From: Pempheris klunzingeri | Lineage: Eukaryota > Chordata > Actinopteri > Acropomatiformes > Pempheridae | DNA: 64,000 nt | NCBI RefSeq assembly: GCF_042242105.1 | Contig: NC_092012.1 | Span: 27,329,978-27,393,977 of the forward strand | Direction: 5' to 3' | In this document: piece by piece, positions 37,601 through 48,145 of the stretch | Layout of the letters: each line of letters opens with the position of its first letter | How positions within the stretch are numbered: the stretch's first letter is position 1 | Notes under the pieces: model-generated | What the model saw: the letters and a program-made list of their open reading frames with translations, nothing else | Databases searched by the model: none | Told to the model about the DNA's origin: nothing | Made by a program: the position numbers and the translations under genes

Positions 37601-40600
37601 TGGAGCCAGGTCACAGTAGCAGCAGGCTAAGCAAGGTATTCCAGATGTCCCTTTCGCCAGCAACATTTTCCAGCTCTTCCTGGGGGATCCCAGGGCAGCG
37701 AGTTCTAGGTGTACTCCACCCACTGGAATGCGCCTGGAAAAACCTCCAGGGGAAGGAATACAGGATCAGATGAATAAAACACCTGTATATACTGGATGGG
37801 CAAACTCCCATGACCCCTAAGAGCTGAGCCACTGTTCCTTGGTAGCAATGGAATCTGCATTGCACCTCTTGAATTTATGGTTTATGGTCAGTTGGAGTTT
37901 CCTTTCCAGCATCCAGGAATAAACTCTCATCCTCCAGCACACCCTCCAGTCCCCCTTTTTGAAAATGTGAACCACCATCCCAGTCTACCAGCAGAAACCA
38001 GTGGGACCCAGGTACACCCATCTATTATCCGGAGAAGTCCGGCCAAAACTGGTCTTTATGGAAGAATTGTGGCCAAAAAGCCAAACCTCCGATGTGGAAA
38101 CATGGCCAAGTGACTCAATTGCTGGGGTACAGAAAAATGGCAGCAGGTGCTCTGAACTGATTAGTCAAAATTTTAAATATTTGGCTGCAGTAGAAGGCAG
38201 TTTGTTCACTGAAGGGCTGGAGAGTGGTACAGCAATGAGGGTCTGCAGGCAACAGTTCCTTGCAAGTTTGGGGCTATATTTCTGAAAGTTGGGGAGTTGG
38301 TTGGTATGAATCTGTCCTCAATGCTGAGAAATACAGGCAGATACTTATCCAACATGCATACCATCAGGGAGGCATCTGATTGAACCCAAATTAATTCTGC
38401 AGCAGGACAACGACCCAAAACATACAGCCAGTGTCATTAGGAACTATGTTCAGCGAAAAGAAGAACAAAGGAGTTCTGGAAGTGATGGTGTGCCCCCCCC
38501 ACAGAGCCCTGATCACAACATCATCCAAACTGTCTGGGATCACATGAACAGACAGAAGGATCTGAGGCAGCAGACATCCACAAAGGATCTGTGGTTAGTT
38601 CTCCAAGATGTTTGGTACAATCTACCTGCTGAGTTCCTTCAAAAACTGTGTCCAAGTGTACCTGAAGAATTGATGCTGTTTTGAAGGCAAAGGGTGGTCA
38701 CACCAAATATTGATTGGATTTAGATTTTTCTTCTGTTTGCTCACTTTGCATTTTGTAAATTGATGAAAATAAACAATTATATTTTATATTTTTGAAAGCT
38801 TTCTTACTTTACAGCATTTCTTCACACCTGCCTACAACTTTTGCACAGTACTGCGTAACTGCAGATCTGATGATAAGATCACAAAGTTGATCACTGATCT
38901 TTGGCCTAAACGTAGCAAGTACATTTATGAATTATCCTATGCTCCTATGCTGCTTTGTTGTGGCCAGTCCAAGATTAGTACAGAAGCCAAATAACAAATC
39001 ACCATTCTGGATAAGATCAGGCAGGCTGCTCCTCCAAATCACCCACTTTCAAATTTCTCCATTGTTGTCCACGAACTATGGAGTCCCTAGACAGAATCCT
39101 CTCAAGGACACCACCTAGAGACTCATAGAAGGCCAGATAATCTGAAATGATGATTGTTGCATAAGCACACACAACAGTCAGAGCCCAACTATATCTAGAT
39201 GGCACTACTCCATCTCCCACACTGGCTCCAGTTAATTCCCTGCCAGAGAGGTGACATTCCACATCGGTAGAACCAGTTTGTGATGCCAGGGGTCAGCACA
39301 CCCAGTTCCCCACCTTTGCCTGCTGCCCAGCTAACATTGCACTCATAACTCCACTGCCTATCTCTGTGGGTGGTGGGCCCACAGGGTGTGACTCAGTAAT
39401 GTGATAATTAATGTGATATAATTATATTATTATAATACAAGTGTTATATTTCTCATGTTATTAGTATTAAACTACAGTAACCTTAACCACAGTAAACTAC
39501 TCATTATACCACATCAAGTGAGGCTATAGACCTGTAGGCTGAAGAAGCTTTAAACCTCCCTAGTGCACTCAAGTGAGAAAAGGTGTGTTTTATTTACTAT
39601 GAGTTATGCTCATACAGTGAAATGTGTCTCACCCAGTGTGGTGAGCCAGCGGGCGATGGCCGCATAGATTTCGTCTAAGATGATGATGACGATGAGGTTG
39701 ATGATGGCGGCGGTGGTTTTGACAGTGGCTCTGATGTTGGACCGCGCTGCAGGGTATGTGCTCATATGCAGTGCTGCCTTGATGCTGATGCGGTACAGGA
39801 TTACCCCGAAGACTATGGCAAATGTCACAGTGATCTAAAAGTAGGAAGGAGAGATATGCTGATACAACATGCGAGGAAGAGTCAATGCAGGTGACATACA
39901 ATTAGCCTGCAAATTTTAATGCATTTGTTTTAATGTGAACTAATAAGATGTCTAAAAGTATTATAATACAACACAGTTGAAGTACAGTAGAAAGAGCCAC
40001 ACTCCAGGAAGTGAAGAGCTGTTGAAGGATTTCACACGTTTCCAGCTGTTGTATACAATGAAAATAACAAGAACAGCTGTTTGGACATGCATCATTTGCC
40101 ACCTGAGCCTGTATTTACTAAATAAATAAATAAATCCATGTGCACAGCAACACACTGATAAAGTCCTGACAAATCTGGGTTTATTAATAGTTAGAAAGCC
40201 TTTTAAGCATCTTTTGTTTACTGAAGAAGGAATAACTTAATGTAACACTGGTTCATTTCACTAGAGAGGCTCTGGGTTTCAGAAACAGGTCTGGTTGACA
40301 TTAATAGACATCTTACACCATTTAAGATGCATTAAACCTAACAAAAGCTTTAGTTTTTCTGTTCTTGCAACAATAAAATAATTCAGTTGCTGCTGTTTTA
40401 CGATCCATATGGCTACAGTCAAATTCACTCAGGGGCCCCAAAAGCATTTAAGTCTAATCTGAATATGTTATATTCACTTATCAAATGAAGCATTTTAAAT
40501 CCTTTCATTAAGGTTAGCTTTTAACCTTTGCAACAGGGCCCGCCTTATGAATGCTCAAACTGTAGCTACAACTAAAAATGTAAGATATGACATGTCCATT

Positions 40601-40978
40601 AAATGTATTTGCATACTAGCTGAACTAGAGGATTCTCCTGATGTGACATTAAGAGCTTGTTAATTTTTCTAAAATGTAGTCACCACTCTTGTTGCTGGTC
40701 TTGTTGAGCCACAAAAACAAAATTTCCATTTGAAGCAGAGCCCTGCTGTCCCTCACTGTTGTGTTGTCTCTTAATTCAGCCTGATTAAAAATCGGATTAT
40801 TGGTCCAAATGTCACACGCCTTTGAAATACAAAAACTGTTTATGTACCACTGCAAGAGATTGTTGAGACTCACCATGAAGCCCATCATGACCACAGTCGT
40901 TAGGTAAGCTGGCAGTCTGTCTGTACATGTGAGTTTCACCTTCTCACCCTGAAACACACAGACACACACACACCCACA

Positions 40979-41031
<53 letters not shown>

Positions 41032-44000
41032 GTGTAGTTTCCATCAGTTCAGAGGGCCTTACATTGGTTTACATTAATTTCCTGGAAACTTAAACACATA
41101 CAAACACACAGAATTGTGTGAAGGACATAAAGTAAACACATAAAGTGTGTGTGTGTGTGTGCCACAACCTCATGTCTTTCTGTCAGCAGCAGCTCTTCAC
41201 GCAAAGCACACATGCACAAACACACTTACACATGCACACACTCTATAGACTTACACACACACTATGTGGCTGCATTGGAGCACAACTAATTCAGCCTTAA
41301 GCTATCATGTCACATTCAAGCCTACTGAGAACTGGGTCATATTTGATGATTTGATGAAAAGACAAATGTGACCTTGGTACAAGAAAAAAGGCAAAAAAAC
41401 TGAAAATCAAACTGAACCACATCATGTTGAATACTTTTTACAACATGTTTTATTAGCCCTTTTTCTTTACCATGCCATTAGGTTTTATTCCAACACTAGT
41501 CTGTGCTAATTGTATGTTTGTGTGCAATGATTCTGTACAGTTGCACCTAATATTATTCAACCCCCATTGCAAATTGGCTGTGTTCAATGAACAACTCAAA
41601 CATGAACAATTGAAATAGCTCAACACAACTGATATTACAGGTGGTTTCTCAAAATTCAACAGAATATGCTACTTTTAATGACAACTGCAGATTCAAAATG
41701 AATCAACCCCCTGAATACAATCCTAAATAAGAGCACTCATTTGCATCAGGTGTTGTACTTGATACAACTAATCAAGGTCCTCATAAGTTGTGCTTGAGAT
41801 AAAACGCATCAAATACCCGGACTGGCTGGGAGTTTGTTCACTGTGATGTTTGGTTGCATGTTACAAATATGGCAAAGAAAAGCAAATAGCAATAGCAAAA
41901 GCATTAATTGTTCCTAGAGATACTGTTGGAGACGTAAAGTTCAAAGCTAAAGGAACACTCGCTACACTACCTGGATATGGGACTGCAAAAGACCTGCAGC
42001 AAAACTTGGTGGTAGCAGACACTGAGGTTTCAGTTTCTACAGTAAGGCGCATACTAAACGCTAAAGGCCTCCATGCCCAAACTCCAAGACGTGCACCACT
42101 ACTGTCCAAAAAGCATAAGAAAATATGTAACGTAAGAAATTTTGGTATTCAGTTCTGTGGAGCAATGAATCAAAATCAGAACTTTTCAGGTCTATGGATC
42201 AGCGGTATGTCTGGAGGAGGAAGAATGAGGCAGATGCTGAAGAGAACACCCTGCCTACAGTGATGCATGGTGGTGACTCAGTGATGCTCTGGGGCTGCTT
42301 TGCTCCTTGTGGCACTGGAAACCTGCAGCATTTGGAGGGCAACATGGATTCAATCAAATATCAGGAAATTCTAGGAGAAATCGTCATGCCGTCTGTGAGG
42401 AAGCTGAAGCTTGGGTGTCAATGGAGCTTCCAACAGGACAATGGTCCCAAGTATACCTCAAAGTCCACCAGGGCTTGGCTTCAGAAAAAGTCCTGGAAGA
42501 TACTAGAGTGGCGGTTACAGTCGCCTGACTTGAATCCCACAGAAACTCTCCGGTGGGATTTGAAGAAGGTGGTTGCAGAATGCAAACCCAAGAATATTAT
42601 AAAGCTGGAGGCTGTTATCCATGAGGAATGGGCTAAGATTCCTCAGTAACGCTGCCATAACCTGGTGTCTGACTATGCATCACGTTTTGCAGCTGGTCAG
42701 GCCTTTTACAGCAAAAGGGTGCTCTACTAAATGCTAAAGATGCTTGTCAATAAGGGGTTGAATTATTTTGAAACTGCAGTGGTCATTAAAAGTGGCATAT
42801 TGTGTTTAATTTGGATAAACCACCTGTAACATGAGTGGTGTTGAGCTATTTAAATTATTCTTGTGTGAGTTTGTATATTTTTCCAGCACACCTAATTTGC
42901 AATGGGGGTTCAATAATTTTAGGTGCAACTGTATGTATGTTATATAGCTTGAGAGAATATCACATTGGAGTCTGTTAGAAAGTAAAGGACCAGTATTTCA
43001 ACCTGGCGTAATAATTTGGGGGAATGATTATTTATGAAAGATAAAAAAAACAGTTTCCATGATGATTAAATATGGTGAAATAATCTTTGACCAATGAGAA
43101 CCATCTTTCAGTATTCAGTATCGTGTGACACACCTCCATCATATTTAAAGCATGCTAGAGGAGCTAGAGGAACATTTCCTGCAATATTTACACTTTGAGC
43201 AATTATGATGATATTGATTTAAATGCTCTGTATTATTGTTGATACTTTCTGATTAGGGCCCAAGCATGAAAGTGCCAGAGGGCCCAACTGTCACGCTGGT
43301 TAATCAAACCACATGACAACTTTAACACTCTCTCAAACAGATTAACATGCTAGACAAAATTTGTGACTGTGCAGGTTTGGTTTAAACACGTTACTAAGTT
43401 AGTTTTACCTTCTGCGTCGAATGTTCTTGTTTCAATGTCTTTTGCATGACCCGGAACTCATACTCCGCTCGGTTGTGGTCCTAGAAGAGAAATCAGTTCA
43501 AATGCTATACAACCACTGATGCTACTGCATGCTAGTAAGCTGTGAGTATAGACAAAAATAAGCAGCAGAGACCTTCTTTGAGGATGGAGACAGAAGTGAA
43601 TTGAACAGCCTATTTGCATGAAGCATTAAATTCCACTAGAGCACTCTGTGCAAGAAAAGAGAGAAATGCATCGACCCACCATGAAAAAACTGCTTTGTAC
43701 AGTATCTCAATACATGTATATAAAAATATAACTTGTTAATTTGGTTGAACTAGCTGGAGTGAATATTTTATGATATTTTGCTGAATGATCACTTGTGTGA
43801 AACATTGTGGCTTTGTATATATGTTTTCCCAGGTTTTAGTTATCCAGTCTAACAGCTAAGTTAACAGCTATTTTCTCCCCATATCTTGTCCCTGCATCTG
43901 TGTCTGGAGTGGACACACAGACTGATATACATCTGACTGGGTAAGACAACAAACATCGATGACTTTCAAAGTCCATTAAGTTCCATAAATCTGTTTACCA

Positions 44001-47000
44001 CTGTCAAATTCTGTCAAATATGTCAACCATTTGATGCAGAAACGTGCAAACGTGTCAACTTTTTTGCTGTTAATAACCCTTTCATCGTGAGGAATAGATG
44101 AACATTATATGTCCATTTAATATGCAGTTGGAAGTGAGTGTCCGTGTACCAGTGTAACAGTAATATAGTCTGCAGAAAGCCAAGAGGAAACTGCATCACT
44201 AGAAAACAAAGCTGAAAGTTAGACAGACACTTCTGGCCTGAAGATCCGTGTGTCCACCTCCAGATGGACAGACAGAGTGAAGACAGGTATATGCAGAGAA
44301 GACGTTGCCAGACAAAGAGCAAACAACAAAGCTGTTCATATGTGGACTGATATTTTGAGCGACGTCTACTAGACTTTTTTCAGAAACAGTCCTCATGAGC
44401 CATCATTACTTCTGAATGACTTAAACCTTCATCAAGTAATTTTTTTTTTGGACACTTTGCGGCTCCAATATCGTCACCCAGTAAAGCTGACATGGTGAAC
44501 ATGTTAGCAAACAGCTTTTAACATATTAGCAAACAAATACCAGGAATTATATAGAGTGATATTTCAATCCAATATTCACACATCTTCTAGCTCTGGTTTG
44601 CTCTTGATTTATCTATTTGACAGGGATGATACATATAAGCATTGCCACATTAAAATAAAATGAAACCAATGTAATGTACAGTATACATGCAGCTTTAGGT
44701 TCTTTAACAATTCAAAATAGTGTTCTGTATTTCGCTGATTCAGCCTTATATAGAGGGCAATTTAGATCCTGATATAGGAGAAATGTATGGGTTTGATATA
44801 ACATTGTCTTCCCAGCCCACATATCCATGTGGGCCCCATAAGGGCTGACAGTGAGCTGAAAGGGCATGGGCTGGAACTGTGTGAACTATGTGGGGAACTG
44901 CTGAAGCATTTGTTTTTTCCCTAGCCAGTTGGTTAGTTGTTCCATCATACTACCTGTGAAAAAGAAATGGTCTTCTTGTTTCAAAAAGGTGCTTCACCTA
45001 CATTTTGCACCATTTCTTCTACTTGATTTTAAAGGTATATCTGTTGTATATGGGACTGTGTGTGCTGCTTGTCTTATGGCATTGGAGGACACAGTTGTCT
45101 CTTTAACAGGGAGAAATCTAAAAAGTAAAAGTGAAAGGAAAACAAGGGGACAGACAAGAGCTATGAGTCAACAAAGTGTCTGGTCAACTCTGCTGCCATC
45201 AGGAGAGATAAACAACAGCCACAGCATTGTGTCTGGAGGCCACAGGGAGGGCCAGCATCAGGATGAACCACAGAGACAGAGAGCAGCTACAGAATAAAAT
45301 GTGACAAAGAAGTCAAGGGAAAAGACCTGAGGCAGATAGTTAGACACCTTGAGAGAAAAAAAGGTGTGTTTTTAGTGTTGGAACAGTGCGTCAAAAAGAA
45401 AGGAGTTTAAATATGAGAGACGGCAAGAAAAAAAGCAAGTTGGATCCAAACCTTATGCTCTTCCTGTAAAATACACCACACACATAAACACACAAGGAGC
45501 AGATGTCAGTCAGCTGTCCTCCATGTCACTTTTGGGGCAGAAAAATACTTACACATAAAAGAAGGCATTGTTCCATCTCATTATAATCTTAAAAGAACGT
45601 TGAATACTGATATCTGAGGCTGTATGGGAAATTATTCTGAGAGCTGACTCACTACAGAGTGCACACAAAACAAAGAGGATTTACATTTCTATGCATATCC
45701 TGACCTGTGCCTTAATTTTTGACAGTGCTTTTAAGTTAAAGCAGCAGTTGGTACCTTATAAAAATATCTTTTGCCATATTTGCTGAAACTGTCAGTATAA
45801 CCTGACGGTAGTATGTGATACAGGCAATCTGTTAAAAGAAAGCAGCTTCCTCTGGCTCTTCCTAGCGCTCCTAATTTCATTTGCAAGAATTCACTGTGCC
45901 TGAATGAAAACAGCCACTCATAATGCAGTGTCAGTGCTCAGTATTTCCCAAACCTGCCCTGCATGTTTCAGACGTTTCCCTGCTCCAAAACAAATGAATG
46001 GGTCGTTATCAGGCTTCTGCAGAGCTTGGTGACTAGCTGATCTTGTGAATCAGGTGTGTTGGAGCAAGGATACATCTAAAACATGCAGGGCAGTTGGCCC
46101 CCACAAACAGGATTGGGAAACACTGGTATCTTGTATATATAATATTCTACAGAAATTAAAGAGATATTCTTGAAAATGCTTCAGAAAGCTGCCTGTGTCC
46201 GCTCAGCTCTCCAGGAGCAGCTCCAGTGGCTACTAAACCTGTCTTCACCAGGTTGACTAACAGCAGAAAGTTACTGAACCAAAATAGGTTTCATGTGTAA
46301 AAAGTCTGCGTGTAAACATACAGCTCACAGACAAATCTGTGTTTGATCAATCAATGGAGACACTGTTAATAACAAAACTCATACACAGTGGGATATTGAT
46401 GTGATTGTATATTCAGTGATTCGGAGCATAATAAAATAGAGGAGGACGTGAGACATGCGTCACTCTACCTGAGTATGGATTGATTCATTTAATAGTGAGT
46501 GATGGAAGTCAAAAATACTTCTAAAATCACATTCTCTGGGTGGATGGATTGCCCATTACATTTTTTGCTGATGGAGCTTATTTGTGACAGGGAGGCCAGA
46601 AACTGCTCCATAAACTCCAAAATAAAGTGAGAAAAAAGCTCTGCTTTTTCCATCTCTTCTTAAATATCTAAGTTGCTGTCAGGTCCACATTATTAACACC
46701 AAAAACTTAAAATCTACATTACTGCATTCTGCAAAATTTTGAGGTTCTTTTGATCTCTTCATTTTGGGGATTAGACTCATAGTCTTTTCACAGGAAGCAG
46801 GAGTTTAAGAGGTGGTTTTCTTATTATTTCTTTATTTTCTTGTTACATGAACTGTCTCAGCTTTGCTCTGCAGCTCCCCCTCCCCCTTCTATCTCTGCCT
46901 GTCTGCCCCAGGGCTGTTTACAAGATTAGATTATTAGTAGTATGCATGTGTGTGTTCCTCTGTGTGCATGCATGTGCTTGCACTCATGGGCGGGTGCATG

Positions 47001-48145
47001 TATGCACGTGCGCATGCACGTTTGCATGTATGCGTGTATGAGCATGTGTCTGGGTGTGATTCAATGTGTGTCCTTATCTCAAATTTCACCGTTCAGGTGA
47101 TAGAAGTTTTTAAACTGTAACAGCTCATTTTATAGACTATAGAAATATTATATATTAGCACCTTCAGTGAAGTCTTGTGCTGCTCATAGCGGAGAAAGGG
47201 TTTAATACGATATGTACTTTCTATCATCACCTTTACTGCCTCTTGTGGTATTCTTGGCCAAATTGGCATAGCCTGTCTTTTAAGGGTTTGTGAAGCAAAC
47301 ATAAAGTCCACATTATGACCAGATGATGTGTAATATCTTTGTCCGTGTGCCTGGGACAGGTATTGGTCCCTCGACACAGTCCGATAATACCCGCATGACA
47401 GGGGCCCCAGAAGAGAGGTCTGAGCCTGGCATATTCATCCATTGTCTATAATGCTTATTCTTCAGGGTCGTGGTGGGGCTGGAGCCAATCCCAGTTGACT
47501 TTGGGCGAGAGGTGGAGCACACCCTAGGCTGGTCCTCAGTCAATCACAGGGCTCACACATAGACAACCATTCATGCTCACACTCACATAACACCACCATA
47601 GCAGTTTTACACTGTGGCATGAGTGCATACTGTTTTTGTCAGTAATATATAGTATGTGATTTAGGATATAAAAACAGTTTTTTCATGCCAATCCAAGAGC
47701 CCCAAGTGTCAGCTAACATTGTCTATGGTAAAGATTAATGGGAATTATTGTATCTCCCACTTCAAAACTCTATAATATACATTTATTTGTCATTTTAAAA
47801 GACCATGTCAGCTCTTCTAGGGGTTTTTTTGTCATTGTCCCAGCAGCTATTTCTCTTACTTCATTTCACTGTGTTGCGCTGTTTACTAGTTAATCCATTG
47901 CAAAACATCATATCTGCTTTGATTGTTGTCAAAGCCAAAGCAGTCACATTGTTGCATGATAAGGCATTACACTGCAGTACCACGCAGAAATAATGTTGCT
48001 TTCACCACAATAAAAGCAAATATTTAGATTTAGAAAAGTTATTAGTGGCGTTATCTCACCTCCTCCTCCTCTCCGAAGCCTGTCAAGTCCCAGACATAGT
48101 TGAGTCGCATCTGCCGTCTCTTCCAGTGCTCCATGAAGAGAACCG
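28998..48145 (-). CDS. ano1: Anoctamin-1 (TMEM16A), calcium-activated chloride channel, 3' part of gene
   Basis: Plasma-membrane chloride channel opened by intracellular calcium. Thirteen - strand exons join with consistent phases to encode the last 528 residues: 48145-48060, 43480-43409, 40948-40874, 39834-39633, 37234-37123, 36904-36847, 35375-35275, 34428-34286, 32786-32634, 31090-31038, 30897-30713, 30500-30395, 29240-28998. Human ANO1 has about 986 residues, so roughly the N-terminal half lies outside, presumably beyond 64,000. The six calcium ligands known from mouse TMEM16A structures are visible: N and E in QNNLFEIG, both E in PEYMEM, E and D in IEIRLD. ANO1 rather than ANO2 is supported by [20 protein letters not shown]. 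It lies upstream of fadd on the same strand, as in human 11q13. Confidence 0.95.
30395..30500 (-). CDS. ano1: ano1 exon, YKDYREPPW
   Basis: Extracellular [14 protein letters not shown] segment followed by the start of TM10 ([16 protein letters not shown]). 106 bp, phases 2 to 0. Confidence 0.95.
30713..30897 (-). CDS. ano1: ano1 exon, TM9 and last extracellular loop
   Basis: [20 protein letters not shown] begins a long extracellular loop with possible N-glycosylation sites (NHT, NVS). 185 bp; the donor leaves AG to form an arginine codon with the next exon. Confidence 0.95.
31038..31090 (-). CDS. ano1: ano1 short exon
   Basis: Encodes [17 protein letters not shown], leading into TM9. 53 bp, fixed in place by phase and by family alignment. 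Confidence 0.93.
31629..31682. repeat. AC microsatellite in ano1 intron
   Basis: About 27 AC units with a CGCGCG interruption near the left end. Confidence 0.95.
32634..32786 (-). CDS. ano1: ano1 exon with third calcium-ligand pair
   Basis: TM7 continuation ([20 protein letters not shown]), then [13 protein letters not shown] with the E and D ligands of the calcium site. 153 bp. Confidence 0.96.
33590..33926 (+). repeat. Dispersed fish repeat with GATT tail, copy 1
   Basis: A CT-rich head and GGTCTGTTCGAGGTTTCTTC-type block lead to 'ggtctagacctgctcttta' and 'ggcgctatataaataaa', then a GATT tail. It is nearly collinear with 36,464-36,774. The tail form suggests a retroposed SINE/LINE end. 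Confidence 0.7.
34286..34428 (-). CDS. ano1: ano1 exon with second calcium-ligand pair
   Basis: A basic cytosolic linker ([12 protein letters not shown]) and an acidic stretch precede LSPEYMEM, whose two glutamates bind calcium in the family. 143 bp. Confidence 0.96.
35067..35130. repeat. 27-bp inverted repeat in ano1 intron
   Basis: The arms at 35,067-35,093 and 35,104-35,130 match at 26 of 27 positions around a 10-bp loop. The core is AACCTGTCTGGTTTTC. It could fold into a long hairpin in the ano1 pre-mRNA. Confidence 0.85.
35275..35375 (-). CDS. ano1: ano1 exon with first calcium-ligand pair
   Basis: [20 protein letters not shown] forms TM6, then NNLFEIGIP with the N and E calcium ligands. 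101 bp. Confidence 0.96.
36464..36774 (+). repeat. Dispersed fish repeat with GATT tail, copy 2
   Basis: Same module order as copy 1, with 'ttaaaggagagttcttcctg' and 'gccactgtcgcctaatataa' better preserved. It is inside the ano1 intron between 35,376 and 36,846. Confidence 0.7.
36847..36904 (-). CDS. ano1: ano1 exon, extracellular loop
   Basis: Encodes [19 protein letters not shown], the loop between TM5 and TM6. 58 bp. Confidence 0.94.
37123..37234 (-). CDS. ano1: ano1 exon, TM5
   Basis: [20 protein letters not shown] leads into [16 protein letters not shown], the fifth membrane span near the pore. 112 bp. Confidence 0.95.
37440..37860 (-). repeat. LINE 3' end remnant (RTE/Rex3-like)
   Basis: On the - strand it reads like the well-known fish LINE end (GGGTGGAGTACACCTAGAAC ... 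gggatcccccaggaagagct ... gataaatggaagaaaatgg). Only the last part of the reverse transcriptase and the 3' end remain. The family name is tentative. Confidence 0.6.
38030..38853 (+). mobile_element. Tc1-like transposon relic, 5' truncated
   Basis: Begins inside the transposase (aactggtctttatggaagaa), passes [13 protein letters not shown]-type sequence and [15 protein letters not shown], and ends with a 3' terminal repeat (ACCTGCCTACAACTTTTGCA, then cagtactg). Several frameshifts and an internal deletion break the frame. It lies in the ano1 intron 37,235-39,632. Confidence 0.8.
39633..39834 (-). CDS. ano1: ano1 exon, TM3-TM4
   Basis: Two membrane spans: [17 protein letters not shown] and [20 protein letters not shown], with [12 protein letters not shown] between them. 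202 bp, phase 0 to 1. Confidence 0.95.
40874..40948 (-). CDS. ano1: ano1 exon preceded by a long TG repeat
   Basis: Encodes [20 protein letters not shown] plus MMGFM, entering TM3. 75 bp, phase 0 at both sides, so skipping it would keep the frame but remove 25 residues. Its 3' splice site lies about 14 bases after an imperfect TG-rich tract (see 40,963-41,027). Confidence 0.94.
40963..41027. repeat. CA/TG microsatellite at an ano1 3' splice site
   Basis: On the - strand (coding for ano1) it is a TG repeat of over 20 units with minor interruptions, ending about 14 bp before the exon at 40,948. It replaces the usual polypyrimidine tract. Confidence 0.9.
41538..42931 (+). mobile_element. Tc1-like transposon in ano1 intron
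   Basis: Left end CAGTTGCACCTAATATTATT and right end, inverted, CAGTTGCACCTAAAATTATT are flanked by TA at 41,536-41,537 and 42,932-42,933. It is a distinct family from the three Tc1 copies further left. Confidence 0.9.
41869..42649 (+). pseudogene. Tc1-like transposase, multiple frame breaks
   Basis: ATG at 41,869 is followed after six codons by TAG, and the frame changes several times. [52 protein letters not shown] and [14 protein letters not shown] show helix-turn-helix and catalytic-core remnants. The region of the first catalytic aspartate is scrambled. Ends at TAA 42,647-42,649. Confidence 0.85.
43409..43480 (-). CDS. ano1: ano1 exon, first cytosolic loop
   Basis: Encodes [24 protein letters not shown] (24 residues; the break is for readability), the cytosolic segment after the acidic EEEE stretch. 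72 bp, phase 0 at both sides. Confidence 0.93.
45939..46125. mobile_element. Palindromic MITE-like repeat
   Basis: Ends CAGTATTTCCCAA and, inverted, CAGTGTTTCCCAA. Inner halves are also inverted copies (CTGCCCTGCATGTTTCAGAC against ACATCTAAAACATGCAGGGC). This 187-bp form recurs widely in fish genomes. No clear target duplication. Confidence 0.65.
46930..47055. repeat. Alternating purine-pyrimidine tract (TG/CA/CG)
   Basis: Over 100 bp of ATGTGTG, CATGCATG, GCACGTGCGCATGCACG and similar. Such sequence can adopt Z-DNA. Confidence 0.75.
47434..47588. repeat. Dispersed teleost repeat
   Basis: Contains 'ggctggagccaatcccagtt', 'gactttgggcgagaggtgga' and 'gacaaccattcatgctcaca', a block seen repeatedly in fish genomes. 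Family not assigned. Confidence 0.5.
48060..48145 (-). CDS. ano1: ano1 exon, end of TM2 and acidic loop
   Basis: [20 protein letters not shown] continues to TGFGEEEE. The acidic run lies in the first intracellular loop, which affects calcium and voltage gating in the family. 86 bp, entered in phase 1. It is the most upstream ano1 exon seen. Confidence 0.94.

Larger units (their letters stand above)
43482..48059. other. Large ano1 intron
   Basis: AT-rich intron of 4.6 kb. It contains the foldback repeat at 45,939-46,125, a purine/pyrimidine alternating tract at 46,940-47,055 and a dispersed repeat at 47,434-47,588. The open frame 44,929-45,297 has no family signature and is considered chance. 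Confidence 0.5.

Noticed and set aside
44929-45297. + strand open frame inside the large ano1 intron
   Set aside because: No family signature, intronic, and composition like the surrounding DNA.
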